This document shows positions 33,979 through 41,379 of a stretch of DNA of 64,000 nucleotides, piece after piece (positions within the stretch are counted from its first letter, which is position 1; each line of letters starts with the position of its first letter). Source of the stretch: Sphingomonas sp. Leaf230. Its GTDB lineage: Bacteria; Pseudomonadota; Alphaproteobacteria; Sphingomonadales; Sphingomonadaceae. A program made the translations under genes and the position numbers. The notes below the pieces were generated by a model. That model had not been told where the DNA came from. It did no database searches and was given only the letters and a program-made list of their open reading frames with translations. The DNA is taken from NCBI RefSeq assembly GCF_001421745.1, contig NZ_LMKW01000008.1, positions 373,027 to 437,026 of the forward strand. The letters run 5' to 3'.

Positions 33979-34716
33979 ATGAACACTGACCTCCCCGGAA
34001 CGATGCTCGCAGACCGCAGCGTGATCCGCGTCGCCGGCGAAGACGTACGCGGCTTCCTGCAGGGGCTGGTCACCGCCGACACGGCGCTGCTCACGCCGGA
34101 CGCACCCGCCTGGGCGGCGTTGCTGTCGCCGCAAGGCAAGGTGTTGTTCGACTTCATCCTGTGGGCCGACGGCACCGACGTGCTGATCGACGTCGAGGCC
34201 GCGCAAGCCGACGCGTTGACGAAGCGCCTTTCGCTCTACCGCCTGCGCCGCGCAATCACGCTCGCGCCCGACGCACTTGCGGTCCATTGGGCATGGGATG
34301 GCGACCGCGGCGTTCCCGATCCTCGCCTTGCGGACCTGGGTCGCCGCTGGCTTGGGCCACCTGCCGAGCCGGCAACCGACTGGCACGCGCACCGCCTGTC
34401 GCTCGGCGTGACCGAGGGAGTCGGCGAACTCGGCGCGGGCGAGACACTTTGGCTCGAATGCAACGCGCGCGAACTGAACGGCGTCAGTTTCACCAAGGGG
34501 TGTTACGTCGGTCAGGAGAACACCGCGCGGATGCACCACCGCTCGAAGGTCAATCGCCGGCTGATCGTCGCGCCGTTCACCGAACCGAGCGGAAGGACAC
34601 ACGTGACCTATCCCGAACTCGGCCTGATGGTGGAGCATCGCCGTGTCGAGGCACTGGGCGACGCAATCATTCCGCCGTGGCTGGCCACGGCGCTAACGGA
34701 AACGTCGACCGGCTGA
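33979..34716 (+). CDS. ygfZ: YgfZ/GcvT-like folate-binding protein (Fe-S cluster repair factor)
   Basis: The 245-residue protein belongs to the YgfZ/IBA57 branch of the aminomethyltransferase fold. It begins with VIRVAGEDVRGFLQGLVTAD, then LSPQGKVLFDFILW, and has the diagnostic KGCYVGQE near residue 175 (FTKGCYVGQENTARMHHR). YgfZ-type proteins bind folate and help maintain MiaB-type and other Fe-S enzymes. ATG 33979 is preceded by AGGTGG at 5 nt; an in-frame GTG at 33970 would add three residues but lies within the ribosome site. It is a single gene flanked by pyrC (divergent) and a convergent dehydrogenase. Confidence 0.88.
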   Translation: MNTDLPGTMLADRSVIRVAGEDVRGFLQGLVTADTALLTPDAPAWAALLSPQGKVLFDFILWADGTDVLIDVEAAQADALTKRLSLYRLRRAITLAPDALAVHWAWDGDRGVPDPRLADLGRRWLGPPAEPATDWHAHRLSLGVTEGVGELGAGETLWLECNARELNGVSFTKGCYVGQENTARMHHRSKVNRRLIVAPFTEPSGRTHVTYPELGLMVEHRRVEALGDAIIPPWLATALTETSTG

Positions 34717-34721
34717 CTCGC

Positions 34722-35534
34722 TCACGGATGCGCGCGAGCCCAGTCCGCAGCGTCCGTTACCTGAGCGGGTGACGGCGTCACGCCCGTATACAGCACGAAC
34801 TGCTGCAACGCCTGGAGCGTGGCCACCTCCGCCCCGGTGATGCAACGCTTACCCGCCTCGCCCGCAGCTTTCAGAAACGGCGTCGCGACCGGATATTGCA
34901 CCACGTCGAACGCTACGGTGCAGGCCGCGATCGTGGCGTGCGGAAAGGCCAGTACGTCGGCATCCGACCCATTCATCCCGCGCGGTGTGGCATTGACGAG
35001 CAACGCCGCCTCACCCTCCGGTTCCGCCGCCCAGGCAAAACCATAGCGATCCGCGATCGCGCGTCCGGCTGCTTCGTTCCGCGCGACGATGGTGCCAGCG
35101 CGAAACCCGTTGTCGCCGAGCGCCGCCACGACCGCCTTCGCCATCCCGCCGGATCCCCGCACCACGAACGGCATCGTCCGGTCGAACTCCGCGACCAGAT
35201 CGACGACCGCGCCATAATCAGTGTTGTGGCCGGTCAGCACGCCATCGTCGTTGACGATCGTGTTCACGCTGTCGATCGCGCTTGCCGACTGCGCCAACCC
35301 GTCGAGCAGCGGGATCACCGCCTCCTTGAACGGCATCGAGATCGCGCACCCGCGAATGTCGAGCGCCCTGATCCCGCCAATCGCCGCTCCCAGGTCGGTG
35401 GTCGAGAACGACTTGTAGACGAAATCGAGCCCGGTCAGTTCGTAGAGCCGGTTATGAAACCGCGACCCGAAATTCCCCGGTCGCGCCGACAACGACATGC
35501 ACAGCCGCGTGTCGCGTCCAATCAGCGGTTTCAT
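34722..35534 (-). CDS. Shikimate 5-dehydrogenase-like protein (SdhL type)
   Basis: About 270 residues. An N-terminal substrate domain (IGRDTRLCMSLSARPGNFGSRFHN, VYKSF, IRGCAISMPFKEAVIPLLD, AIDSVNTIVNDDGVLTGHNTDY) is followed by a Rossmann domain with GSGGMAKAVVAAL and VNATPRGM. The 'SLSARPGNFGSRFHN' start differs from true AroE (SLSPxxHN) and resembles the Haemophilus HI0607 SdhL group, whose shikimate activity is poor. ATG 35534 is preferred because GAGGAG lies 6 nt before it; ATG 35540 touches the ribosome site. The gene converges on ygfZ with 5 nt between stops. The true substrate is uncertain. Confidence 0.8.
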   Translation of the reverse strand: MKPLIGRDTRLCMSLSARPGNFGSRFHNRLYELTGLDFVYKSFSTTDLGAAIGGIRALDIRGCAISMPFKEAVIPLLDGLAQSASAIDSVNTIVNDDGVLTGHNTDYGAVVDLVAEFDRTMPFVVRGSGGMAKAVVAALGDNGFRAGTIVARNEAAGRAIADRYGFAWAAEPEGEAALLVNATPRGMNGSDADVLAFPHATIAACTVAFDVVQYPVATPFLKAAGEAGKRCITGAEVATLQALQQFVLYTGVTPSPAQVTDAADWARAHP

Positions 35535-35587
35535 CTGCATCTCCTCGCTAAGTCCGCTCTCACTATAGTCGCGAGCCGCCACGGTGA

Positions 35588-35757
35588 AGCGTCGATAGAT
35601 GTGTTCACGCGAAGGCGCGAAGGCGCAAAGATGTCGGCCCCAAGCGCTCCGCCTCCCGCGCCCGCGGCAGCACTGAAGATTACGTAAGAGAGCGACCAAC
35701 GCCGCCACCGGCAAACCCTCTTCGCGCCTTTGCGCCTTCGCGTGAATACATCGACGT
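35588..35757. repeat. Inverted repeat with a 'cgcgaaggcgc' core
   Basis: The left arm (about 35588-35630, core TTCACGCGAAGGCGCGAAGG) is mirrored imperfectly by the right arm (about 35718-35757, core CGCCTTTGCGCCTTCGCGTG). Flanks CGTCGAT...TGT/TAT also match in inverted order. The 90 bp between the arms show no gene. It is one of two nested-looking inverted repeats in a 570-bp gap between the dehydrogenase gene and the OmpA gene. Confidence 0.6.
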
Positions 35758-35799
35758 TCCGCCAAACACCGCCGTCGCGAAAGGCCCAGGCGGTGATTT

Positions 35800-35973
35800 T
35801 GTTCGCGCGGAGGCGCGGAGCCGCGGAGAGTAAGAAGCCGGCTTGGTTAGCGCGTTCCACCATCGCCCCGCCTTGGCGAAGCTGATCATCCAAAGCCGCA
35901 TTCGCGGATGCGCTTACCCGGAACGATTCATCTCCGCCCTTACTCTCCGCGGCTCCGCGCCTCCGCGCGAACA
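35800..35973. repeat. Perfect 35-bp inverted repeats
   Basis: The 35 bases at 35800-35834 (core TTCGCGCGGAGGCGCGGAGC, ending GAGAGTAAG) are exactly mirrored at 35939-35973, with 104 bp between. No terminal direct repeat or transposase is visible. Perfect identity over 35 bp suggests recent origin or selection. The spacer carries no gene. Confidence 0.8.
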
Positions 35974-36027
35974 GAATCGACACTCGCCAATCCACGAACC
36001 CTCGCAACTGGCCGCTGCGCCGAATGC

Positions 36028-36065
36028 ACAAAAGAAAAGGGAGGCCAGCTTGCGCCGACCTCCCC
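36028..36065 (-). terminator. Likely intrinsic terminator of the OmpA-family gene
   Basis: On the minus strand, GGGAGG and CCTCCC form a 6-bp G+C stem around a 14-nt loop, followed by a TTTTCTTTT-type run. It lies 45 bp after the stop of the OmpA-family gene and is the only classic stem plus T-run seen by eye in the window. Confidence 0.65.
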
Positions 36066-36109
36066 GATCTTCATTCCGTAACCGACCCGAGAGCCGATTG
36101 GCGAAAGTC

Positions 36110-37231
36110 TTACTGGCCCGAACCCGGACCGTAGGTGACTTCCACGCGACGGTTCTGCACTTCGCGAACGCCATCGGCGGTCTCGACGCGCGGACGGCTC
36201 TCGCCGAATGCTTCCGTCGAAATGACGCTGTCCGGGATGGCATGCGAAGACAAATATGCCTTCACGCCATCTGCGCGGCGCTGCGACAGACCGACGTTGT
36301 ACGATGCCGAACCCGACTTATCGGCGTGACCTGCCAGCATGACCTGTGCGTTGCCGCACGACTGGTACTGCGTGACGGCGTTGTCGAGGATCGACGCTGC
36401 CTCAGGCGTGATGTCCGACTTGTCCCATTCGAAGAACACGATGAACGGACCAGGCGAGCAGACGACTTCGACCGGCGCAGGCGGCGGAGGAGGAGCGACT
36501 GGCTCAGGCGGCGGCGGCGGCGGCGGCGGCGGCGGAGCAGCAGGCTCGCCGAAGTTGTACGTCACACCACCAAGGATGCTGTGCGAACGATAGCGACCGT
36601 CGAACACGCGGTTCGAAACGTCGACCAGCTTGACGTTCTCGGCGTTGAAGAAACGATACTTCAGCGTCGCGTCGATGTGGTCGGTCAGCGGTGCGCGGAT
36701 ACCGGCCAGGCCCTGATACGCGAACACGGTGTCCGAGTCGTTCAGGAAGTCACCGTTGTTGTTGAGAGCGTACTGCGCCTTGACGCGAGCAACACCAACA
36801 CCACCGCCGACGAAGCCCTGGATGCCATCGTCCGGACCGAAGTCCAGAAGGCCGTTCAGCATGAAGCTGAGCGCCGACGACGAACCACCAGCGTAGTCGT
36901 AGCTGTTTGCGCCAGCGTTGCCGCGAACGCCGGTTGCACCGAACACAGGCGTGGTCGTCGACGACGAGTAGCCATCCACGGTTGCCTTGCGGTAGCCGAC
37001 TTCGGTTTCCAGACGGAAACCACCAAAGTCGTAACCCATGACCGCATCGACGTCATAACCATAGTCATGATCGACCGAACCGGCCTTATTCAGGTTGCCG
37101 ATATCATAATCGATATCTTCAACGATCATCGCACCGCCTTCGACGCCAACGTACCACGACTTGTCGCGGGCGAGGGCGGGAGTGGCAAGTGCGGTGGAGG
37201 CGAGTGCCAGAACGACGGCAAGCTTCCGCAT
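36110..37231 (-). CDS. OmpA-family outer-membrane protein
   Basis: The 373-residue protein has a signal peptide (MRKLAVVLALASTALATPALA, about 21 residues). An N-terminal 8-stranded barrel (about 25-225; WYVGVEGGAMIVED, GYDFGGFRLETEVGYRK, GGVTYNFGEP) is followed by a proline-rich linker with a run of ten Pro at about 232-245. The C-terminal OmpA peptidoglycan-binding domain has FFEWDKSDITPEA, AGHADKSGSASYNVGLSQRRAD and RRVEVTYGPG. It links the outer membrane to the peptidoglycan. It is a single-gene unit with a strong-looking terminator and is probably highly expressed; ATG 37231 has AAAGGGG upstream. The domain order is the usual one for alphaproteobacterial OmpA. Confidence 0.93.
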   Translation of the reverse strand: MRKLAVVLALASTALATPALARDKSWYVGVEGGAMIVEDIDYDIGNLNKAGSVDHDYGYDVDAVMGYDFGGFRLETEVGYRKATVDGYSSSTTTPVFGATGVRGNAGANSYDYAGGSSSALSFMLNGLLDFGPDDGIQGFVGGGVGVARVKAQYALNNNGDFLNDSDTVFAYQGLAGIRAPLTDHIDATLKYRFFNAENVKLVDVSNRVFDGRYRSHSILGGVTYNFGEPAAPPPPPPPPPPEPVAPPPPPAPVEVVCSPGPFIVFFEWDKSDITPEAASILDNAVTQYQSCGNAQVMLAGHADKSGSASYNVGLSQRRADGVKAYLSSHAIPDSVISTEAFGESRPRVETADGVREVQNRRVEVTYGPGSGQ

Positions 37232-37350
37232 ATAAATCCCCTTTCATGAGTGTCACACGGACATCGCAAACTCCCTATCCTCGGGCTTGTTTCCACGCAA
37301 GCTGACAAAAGTTAGAAGTGTTGCTGGAACGACACAGTTTTCAGGGTGTT

Positions 37351-37854
37351 CTAGACGGAAATCAATCCGTGCCCCCGCAATGCTGCCAATATGGCACCAA
37401 TCGCCGCTCTCGACTGTCCATCGACGACGGTGCCGCCGGCCGGGTCGGGAACCGCCGGACGACGCGGACCCACCACGTCGACTCCGCCGATCGAGACCTT
37501 GGTTCCGGCCAGTACCCCCAGCGTCCACGCGCCCGCACCGAACCGCGCCGACTGTCCATCGGCAATGCTCCACACCGTCATGCCCTCGCGCGGCACCAGG
37601 AACCGCCACCCACTTGCCGTCCACCCGGCGATCGCTCGCGCCTGCCCCGCCCAGCCACCGGTGGGCGCGGTCCCGACGATCCACGCGCTGCCCGCGGTCG
37701 GCGCGACCGGCGGCACGTTGGTTCCCACCGCCGTCACGCTCGCCTGCACCGCGAGATCGAGCAACGTCAGTGCCTCGTTATGCGTCGTTTCCTTCTGCGC
37801 CTGGCCAGGCTGCAACAACGGCAATGCCAGACGTGCTGTGCGGTCGTCGCTCAT
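37351..37854 (-). CDS. DUF2793 protein at the end of the GTA cluster (tail-tip/fibre accessory)
   Basis: The 167-residue protein starts RTARLALPLLQPGQAQKETT and continues HNEALTLLDLAVQASV, the signature of DUF2793. A small WIVG...GWAGQARAIAGWT segment (carbohydrate-binding-like beta strands) follows, and then an unrelated C-terminus. DUF2793 genes are found beside GTA and prophage tail-tip genes in alphaproteobacteria, and the family is thought to contribute to the tail tip or host contact. It starts 22 nt after the gp15-like gene, in the same direction, and is the last gene of the cluster. The precise role is unknown. Confidence 0.8.
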   Translation of the reverse strand: MSDDRTARLALPLLQPGQAQKETTHNEALTLLDLAVQASVTAVGTNVPPVAPTAGSAWIVGTAPTGGWAGQARAIAGWTASGWRFLVPREGMTVWSIADGQSARFGAGAWTLGVLAGTKVSIGGVDVVGPRRPAVPDPAGGTVVDGQSRAAIGAILAALRGHGLISV

Positions 37855-37876
37855 AATTCGTTCCCCCGTTGGTGAA

Positions 37877-40039
37877 TCACGCCGGTACGATCAGGGGCGG
37901 TACGATCAGTCCCGCCGCGAGCGACTCCCCGAACACGCCGCGCTGCCGAACTGCGATGCTCACGGCACCGACACGTTCCGCCGCCGTGATCGAGACAAAG
38001 GGTTCCGCCACATCGACATCGCGCGAGGTTCCGCCGGCCGTCACAGTCACCCGGTACGCCTCGACCTCCTCGGCCAGCGGCGCATCGACCCCGTCGATCC
38101 AGCGCCATCCCGCCCTGCTCCGCCGCGTCCAGCGCACCGTCGCACTGCCGTCGGCCTCACTCGCAAATCGCAGATGCACCGGCGAGGGCGGCACCACCGA
38201 AGCCCCGCGCATCACGCACCGCGCCTCGACCGGCGCATCATCGCCGACGCCGGACGCGATCACGCGAACCTCACGCCCCAGCACTGACACCGGCAAGTCG
38301 AACGCCCCAGCCGCCCCCGCCTCAAGCAACACGAACCGCTCCCCGACCATCTGCAGGCCTGTTGCCGCCTCGGTTCCCCGCCGCCCACGCAGCAACTGGC
38401 TCAACCGCCACTGCGCCCCGCCCAGCGTTTCCGCCCGACCGAACTGCACCAGCTCGTCCCCCAGGAGCGCCAAATTCACGCCCCGGTCGAGCGCCGCCGC
38501 ATCCGCATCGCCCAGCTCCATCTCCGCATGCGCAAGAACCACCTCGAACGCTCCCCGCAGATCGACAAGCGTCGCCGGTGCGCCGGGCGCCACAACCGCA
38601 ATCGTCCCAAGCACCCCAGGCGCCGCCGTCGCCCCGGCCGCCACCCAACTCACCCCATCATCAACGCTGTAAAGCATAGCCGCCTGCCGCCACGCCGCCC
38701 CCGTACCGGCCGCAACCACCGTCATCCGCGGCGCGCTCAACGGAGCATCCCCCAACCCGGGAACCTCGAACGCGCGCACGATCGTCGTCCCGACGACCGC
38801 ATCCACCGCCCCCGAAACCCGTCCGCTCGTCGCAGTCGCCGGCAGCGAAGCCACCACCAGCGGCACCAGCCCCAGCGTCGTCACCATTGCCTCGATGTTC
38901 ACATCGGCCACCCGCCAGACGCCGCCCTCGCCAGCAATCGTCACGCAAGCCCCCGGCGCAATCGCCATCGCCTCGAACCCGGCCGCAATAGTTCTCCGCA
39001 CCCGCCCAGCCTCAGCCCGCGCCAACATGGCCTCCGCCACAGTCTTCGCCGCCCCCGCCTCCAGCACCGCCGGCACCTCGACGCGATCGTCACGCACGCC
39101 CGCCCCCGGCCGCCGCGCCCGCTGCACCCCCGCCTGATAATCCCGCGCCGCATCATAATACCCAACCGTCACCGTCCGCGGTACCGTCTCGATCGCCGCG
39201 ACAGCCCGAGCCCGCTGCACGCCCTTCCCCTCAACCGCAAACCCCTCGTCCGCCACGACGACAGTCGCCCCAGCGACATCGCACATCACCAACCCGCCAC
39301 CGACAGGCGCAAACCAAGCCCCGCCAGACTGAGCCAGCATCTCCAGCACCGCCCGAACACTCCCGCCGGACGCGGCAAACCCACCCACCGCCAGCGCCGC
39401 CGTCCCCGAAACCTCCCCCGCGAGCGCCTTCGCGATCGTCGACACCAGCACCGCGCCCTCGTCCGCAATCACCTCGAACGTCAGCGAAGGAATCCGATTC
39501 CCGAAATCCGCGAGCTGCAACATCTCGAACACGGCATAAGCCGCCCCCCGATACGCCGGCGTCGCCGCCCCCTCCGCAGACGCGATCAACGGATCCACCG
39601 CCTGATCCTCACCCCCCAGATGCAACCGAAACCCAGTCGCCGTCTTGAAGTCCCCAGCCGCCCCCCGAAGCAGTTTCCCCTCAGCCCAAATCCGCCCAAC
39701 GCCAAGTATAGCTCGAGCCGACAACAGCACCGCAAAAGACGCCGCATAGGAATAGGTGGACGTACTCGGCTGCCCCTTGCCCGCGCGAGACGAAGCCCGA
39801 CTCTCGATCAGGTCGGTCGCCCAGATCACCGTCCCCGCCACCCGCATAGTCCCGAACAATTTCGGAATCTGCGACCCGTACGAAGACGTCTGCACTGCCA
39901 GCTCGACCAGCCGCGGCCCCTCGCGTCGCTTGGGTCCAAACAGCGCGTGATCCACGGACTGCCCGATCAGCGCCCCGATCGCGCCCCCGATCGGCCCGCC
40001 CACCGCGCTCCCCACCGCGGTCAATACCAAGGTCGCCAT
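37877..40039 (-). CDS. GTA gp15-like tail-tip/host-specificity protein, lacking the TIM-barrel domain
   Basis: The 720-residue protein starts MATLVLTAVGSAVGGPIGGA, like gp15 of the Rhodobacter capsulatus GTA. The next segments (KLFGTMRVAGTVIWATDLIE, YSYAASFAVLLSARAILGVG, RIWAEGKLLRG, ADFGNRIPSLTFEVIADEG) match the phage-tail protein 3 / baseplate hub fold, and fibronectin-like strands occur in the C-terminal third. The Rhodobacter protein is about 1300 residues and carries a glycosidase-like TIM barrel (GTA_TIM) after the N-terminal segment; here roughly 580 residues are missing and I find no such domain. ATG 40039 is 1 nt after the peptidase stop; an upstream in-frame ATG is less likely. Confidence 0.85.
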   Translation of the reverse strand: MATLVLTAVGSAVGGPIGGAIGALIGQSVDHALFGPKRREGPRLVELAVQTSSYGSQIPKLFGTMRVAGTVIWATDLIESRASSRAGKGQPSTSTYSYAASFAVLLSARAILGVGRIWAEGKLLRGAAGDFKTATGFRLHLGGEDQAVDPLIASAEGAATPAYRGAAYAVFEMLQLADFGNRIPSLTFEVIADEGAVLVSTIAKALAGEVSGTAALAVGGFAASGGSVRAVLEMLAQSGGAWFAPVGGGLVMCDVAGATVVVADEGFAVEGKGVQRARAVAAIETVPRTVTVGYYDAARDYQAGVQRARRPGAGVRDDRVEVPAVLEAGAAKTVAEAMLARAEAGRVRRTIAAGFEAMAIAPGACVTIAGEGGVWRVADVNIEAMVTTLGLVPLVVASLPATATSGRVSGAVDAVVGTTIVRAFEVPGLGDAPLSAPRMTVVAAGTGAAWRQAAMLYSVDDGVSWVAAGATAAPGVLGTIAVVAPGAPATLVDLRGAFEVVLAHAEMELGDADAAALDRGVNLALLGDELVQFGRAETLGGAQWRLSQLLRGRRGTEAATGLQMVGERFVLLEAGAAGAFDLPVSVLGREVRVIASGVGDDAPVEARCVMRGASVVPPSPVHLRFASEADGSATVRWTRRSRAGWRWIDGVDAPLAEEVEAYRVTVTAGGTSRDVDVAEPFVSITAAERVGAVSIAVRQRGVFGESLAAGLIVPPLIVPA

Positions 40040-40040
40040 G

Positions 40041-40412
40041 TCACACCCCCATCCGCCACACACCGATCAGCGGCCAGGGCGGCATCCCCGGCCGCTCCAC
40101 CACGCGCCGCAGGGCCGCATCCGCATGCACGAACCCCGCCGCCGTCCTGATCCCCAGATGAACCTGCCCCGGCCCCGCCGCCATCAGCAGCACGTCGCCC
40201 GGCTCAGCCTCTGCAACCCGCACCAGCACCCGATCGAGCAAACCCCAATCGCCACCCCGCAGCGCATACCCGCTCGGAACCTCGCCGAGATAACCCCCAG
40301 CCTGCAGAGCCAACGCCACCAGCCCGACACAATCGAGCCCGTCCAGCCCCCGCCCATGCAACCGAAACCGCGTCCCCACCGCCGCAACGGCAGCCTCCGC
40401 GATCGCACTCAA
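40041..40412 (-). CDS. GTA NlpC/P60-type peptidase (gp14-like)
   Basis: The protein has 123 residues if TTG 40412 is the start. It carries the NlpC/P60 active-site Cys in GLDGLDCVGLVALAL (about residue 28), the catalytic His in GPGQVHLGIR and a following His in GFVHADAALRRV. Rhodobacter GTA gp14 is such a peptidase and probably cuts peptidoglycan cross-links during DNA delivery. The TTG overlaps the stop of the DUF2163 gene (TTGA), the same coupling used elsewhere in this cluster. The open frame extends upstream to 40499, inside the preceding gene. It is a little shorter than the usual 145-150 residues. Confidence 0.82.
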   Translation of the reverse strand: MSAIAEAAVAAVGTRFRLHGRGLDGLDCVGLVALALQAGGYLGEVPSGYALRGGDWGLLDRVLVRVAEAEPGDVLLMAAGPGQVHLGIRTAAGFVHADAALRRVVERPGMPPWPLIGVWRMGV

Positions 40413-41206
40413 GCCCCAGGATATCGCGTCAGCAGATCGATCCCCGGCAGATACGGCTCCCCCCGAAAGTTCACCGCATTCCCGAACCGCCCCGCACACG
40501 TGGCCAAACTCTTGTCACACCCCTCGACGACCTCGACCAACACCCCCGCCTCCACGACGAACGAAGGCACCGCCCGCAAAGTAACCGCCACCCCGGCACC
40601 CCGAGCGACAGCGCTCTCCAACCCGCAGTTCGTCCCCCCGAACCAGCGCAGCAACCCACCCCCAAGCCCCTCAGCGCTGGAGTCCAACGTCACCACCGCC
40701 CCCTCGCACGCAACAACCCGGGCAAACCTACGCCGCCCCGCCATCGCCACCCGACACCGCCGATCCCCCAGCTCCGCGCGACACTCCGGCGACGTCTCCT
40801 CCACCACCGCCCGATCCAAGGCAGCACTCGCCCCCCGCAGCTCGGCGGTGAACCCCGCATCTCCCAGCTCGACCGCACCAATGATCCCCTCGCCCAGTTC
40901 CACCCGCGCGACGGGATCGGTCCAGTCGACCGCAAACAGCACCACCCGAGCCCCATCCCAGCGTCCGCTCAGCAGAGCCCCCTCGCCAATCGCAGCAGAC
41001 GTCAGAGCCCCCGCCACATCCATCGTATCCGCCTCCAGCCCGTCACTCCGCTGGATCGCCGAAGGCGTCATCCCCGGCGCAGCCCGGTGCACCAGCCCGC
41101 CCACCACCAGATCCCGGTCATGCGCGGTCAGTCCCACCGCCACCCCATCCCGCCGCTCGATCCGCCAGCACAGGGCGATCGTCGCCAGCTCAGCATCCAG
41201 AAACAT
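40409..41206 (-). CDS. GTA DUF2163 tail protein (gp13-like hub)
   Basis: The 265-residue protein has the DUF2163 layout. The N-terminal part reads LCWRIERRDGVAVGLTAHDRDL and ALTSAAIGEGALLSGRWDGA. The C-terminal phage_BR0599-type domain has RCRV and GCDKSLATCAGRFGNAVNFR, with FRGEPYLPG near the end. In the Rhodobacter GTA this protein is the hub between the distal tail ring and the tip, where it is reported to bind an Fe-S cluster or metal through conserved Cys. Three Cys in 'RC', 'GC' and 'TC' are kept here. GGAG lies 7 nt before ATG 41206. The next gene overlaps it. Confidence 0.85.
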   Translation of the reverse strand: MFLDAELATIALCWRIERRDGVAVGLTAHDRDLVVGGLVHRAAPGMTPSAIQRSDGLEADTMDVAGALTSAAIGEGALLSGRWDGARVVLFAVDWTDPVARVELGEGIIGAVELGDAGFTAELRGASAALDRAVVEETSPECRAELGDRRCRVAMAGRRRFARVVACEGAVVTLDSSAEGLGGGLLRWFGGTNCGLESAVARGAGVAVTLRAVPSFVVEAGVLVEVVEGCDKSLATCAGRFGNAVNFRGEPYLPGIDLLTRYPGA

Positions 41207-41226
41207 GAGCGTCTCCTTTTAAAGAA

Positions 41227-41374
41227 TACCCTCTCCCCTTCGGGGAGAGGGAGGGGCCCGCGCGCCCTCGCGCGTGGGAGGGTGAGGGGAGTGAGGCTCG
41301 GGACATCTACCCCAACCACCCCTCACCCTTCCGTCGCAAGAGCTCCTCCCTCCCTCTCCCCGGCGGGGAGAGGG
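41227..41374. repeat. GTA-cluster hairpin repeat, copy 1
   Basis: About 148 bp of mirrored G+C-rich blocks (CCCTCTCCCCTTCGGGGAGA at one end, CCCTCTCCCCGGCGGGGAGA at the other), with the internal GGCCCGCGCGCCCTCGCGCG stem. It lies between the stop of the TIM/DUF2460 gene (on its right) and the start of the DUF2163 gene (on its left), with the ribosome site of the latter just outside. Confidence 0.85.
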
Positions 41375-41379
41375 AAAGA

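Noticed and set aside
38528..40150. 540-codon open frame on the plus strand opposite the gp15-like gene
   Set aside because: Arg/Pro/His-rich with no motif; the opposite strand has family-matching sequence. The same applies to 41995-43401 and 49926-51608.
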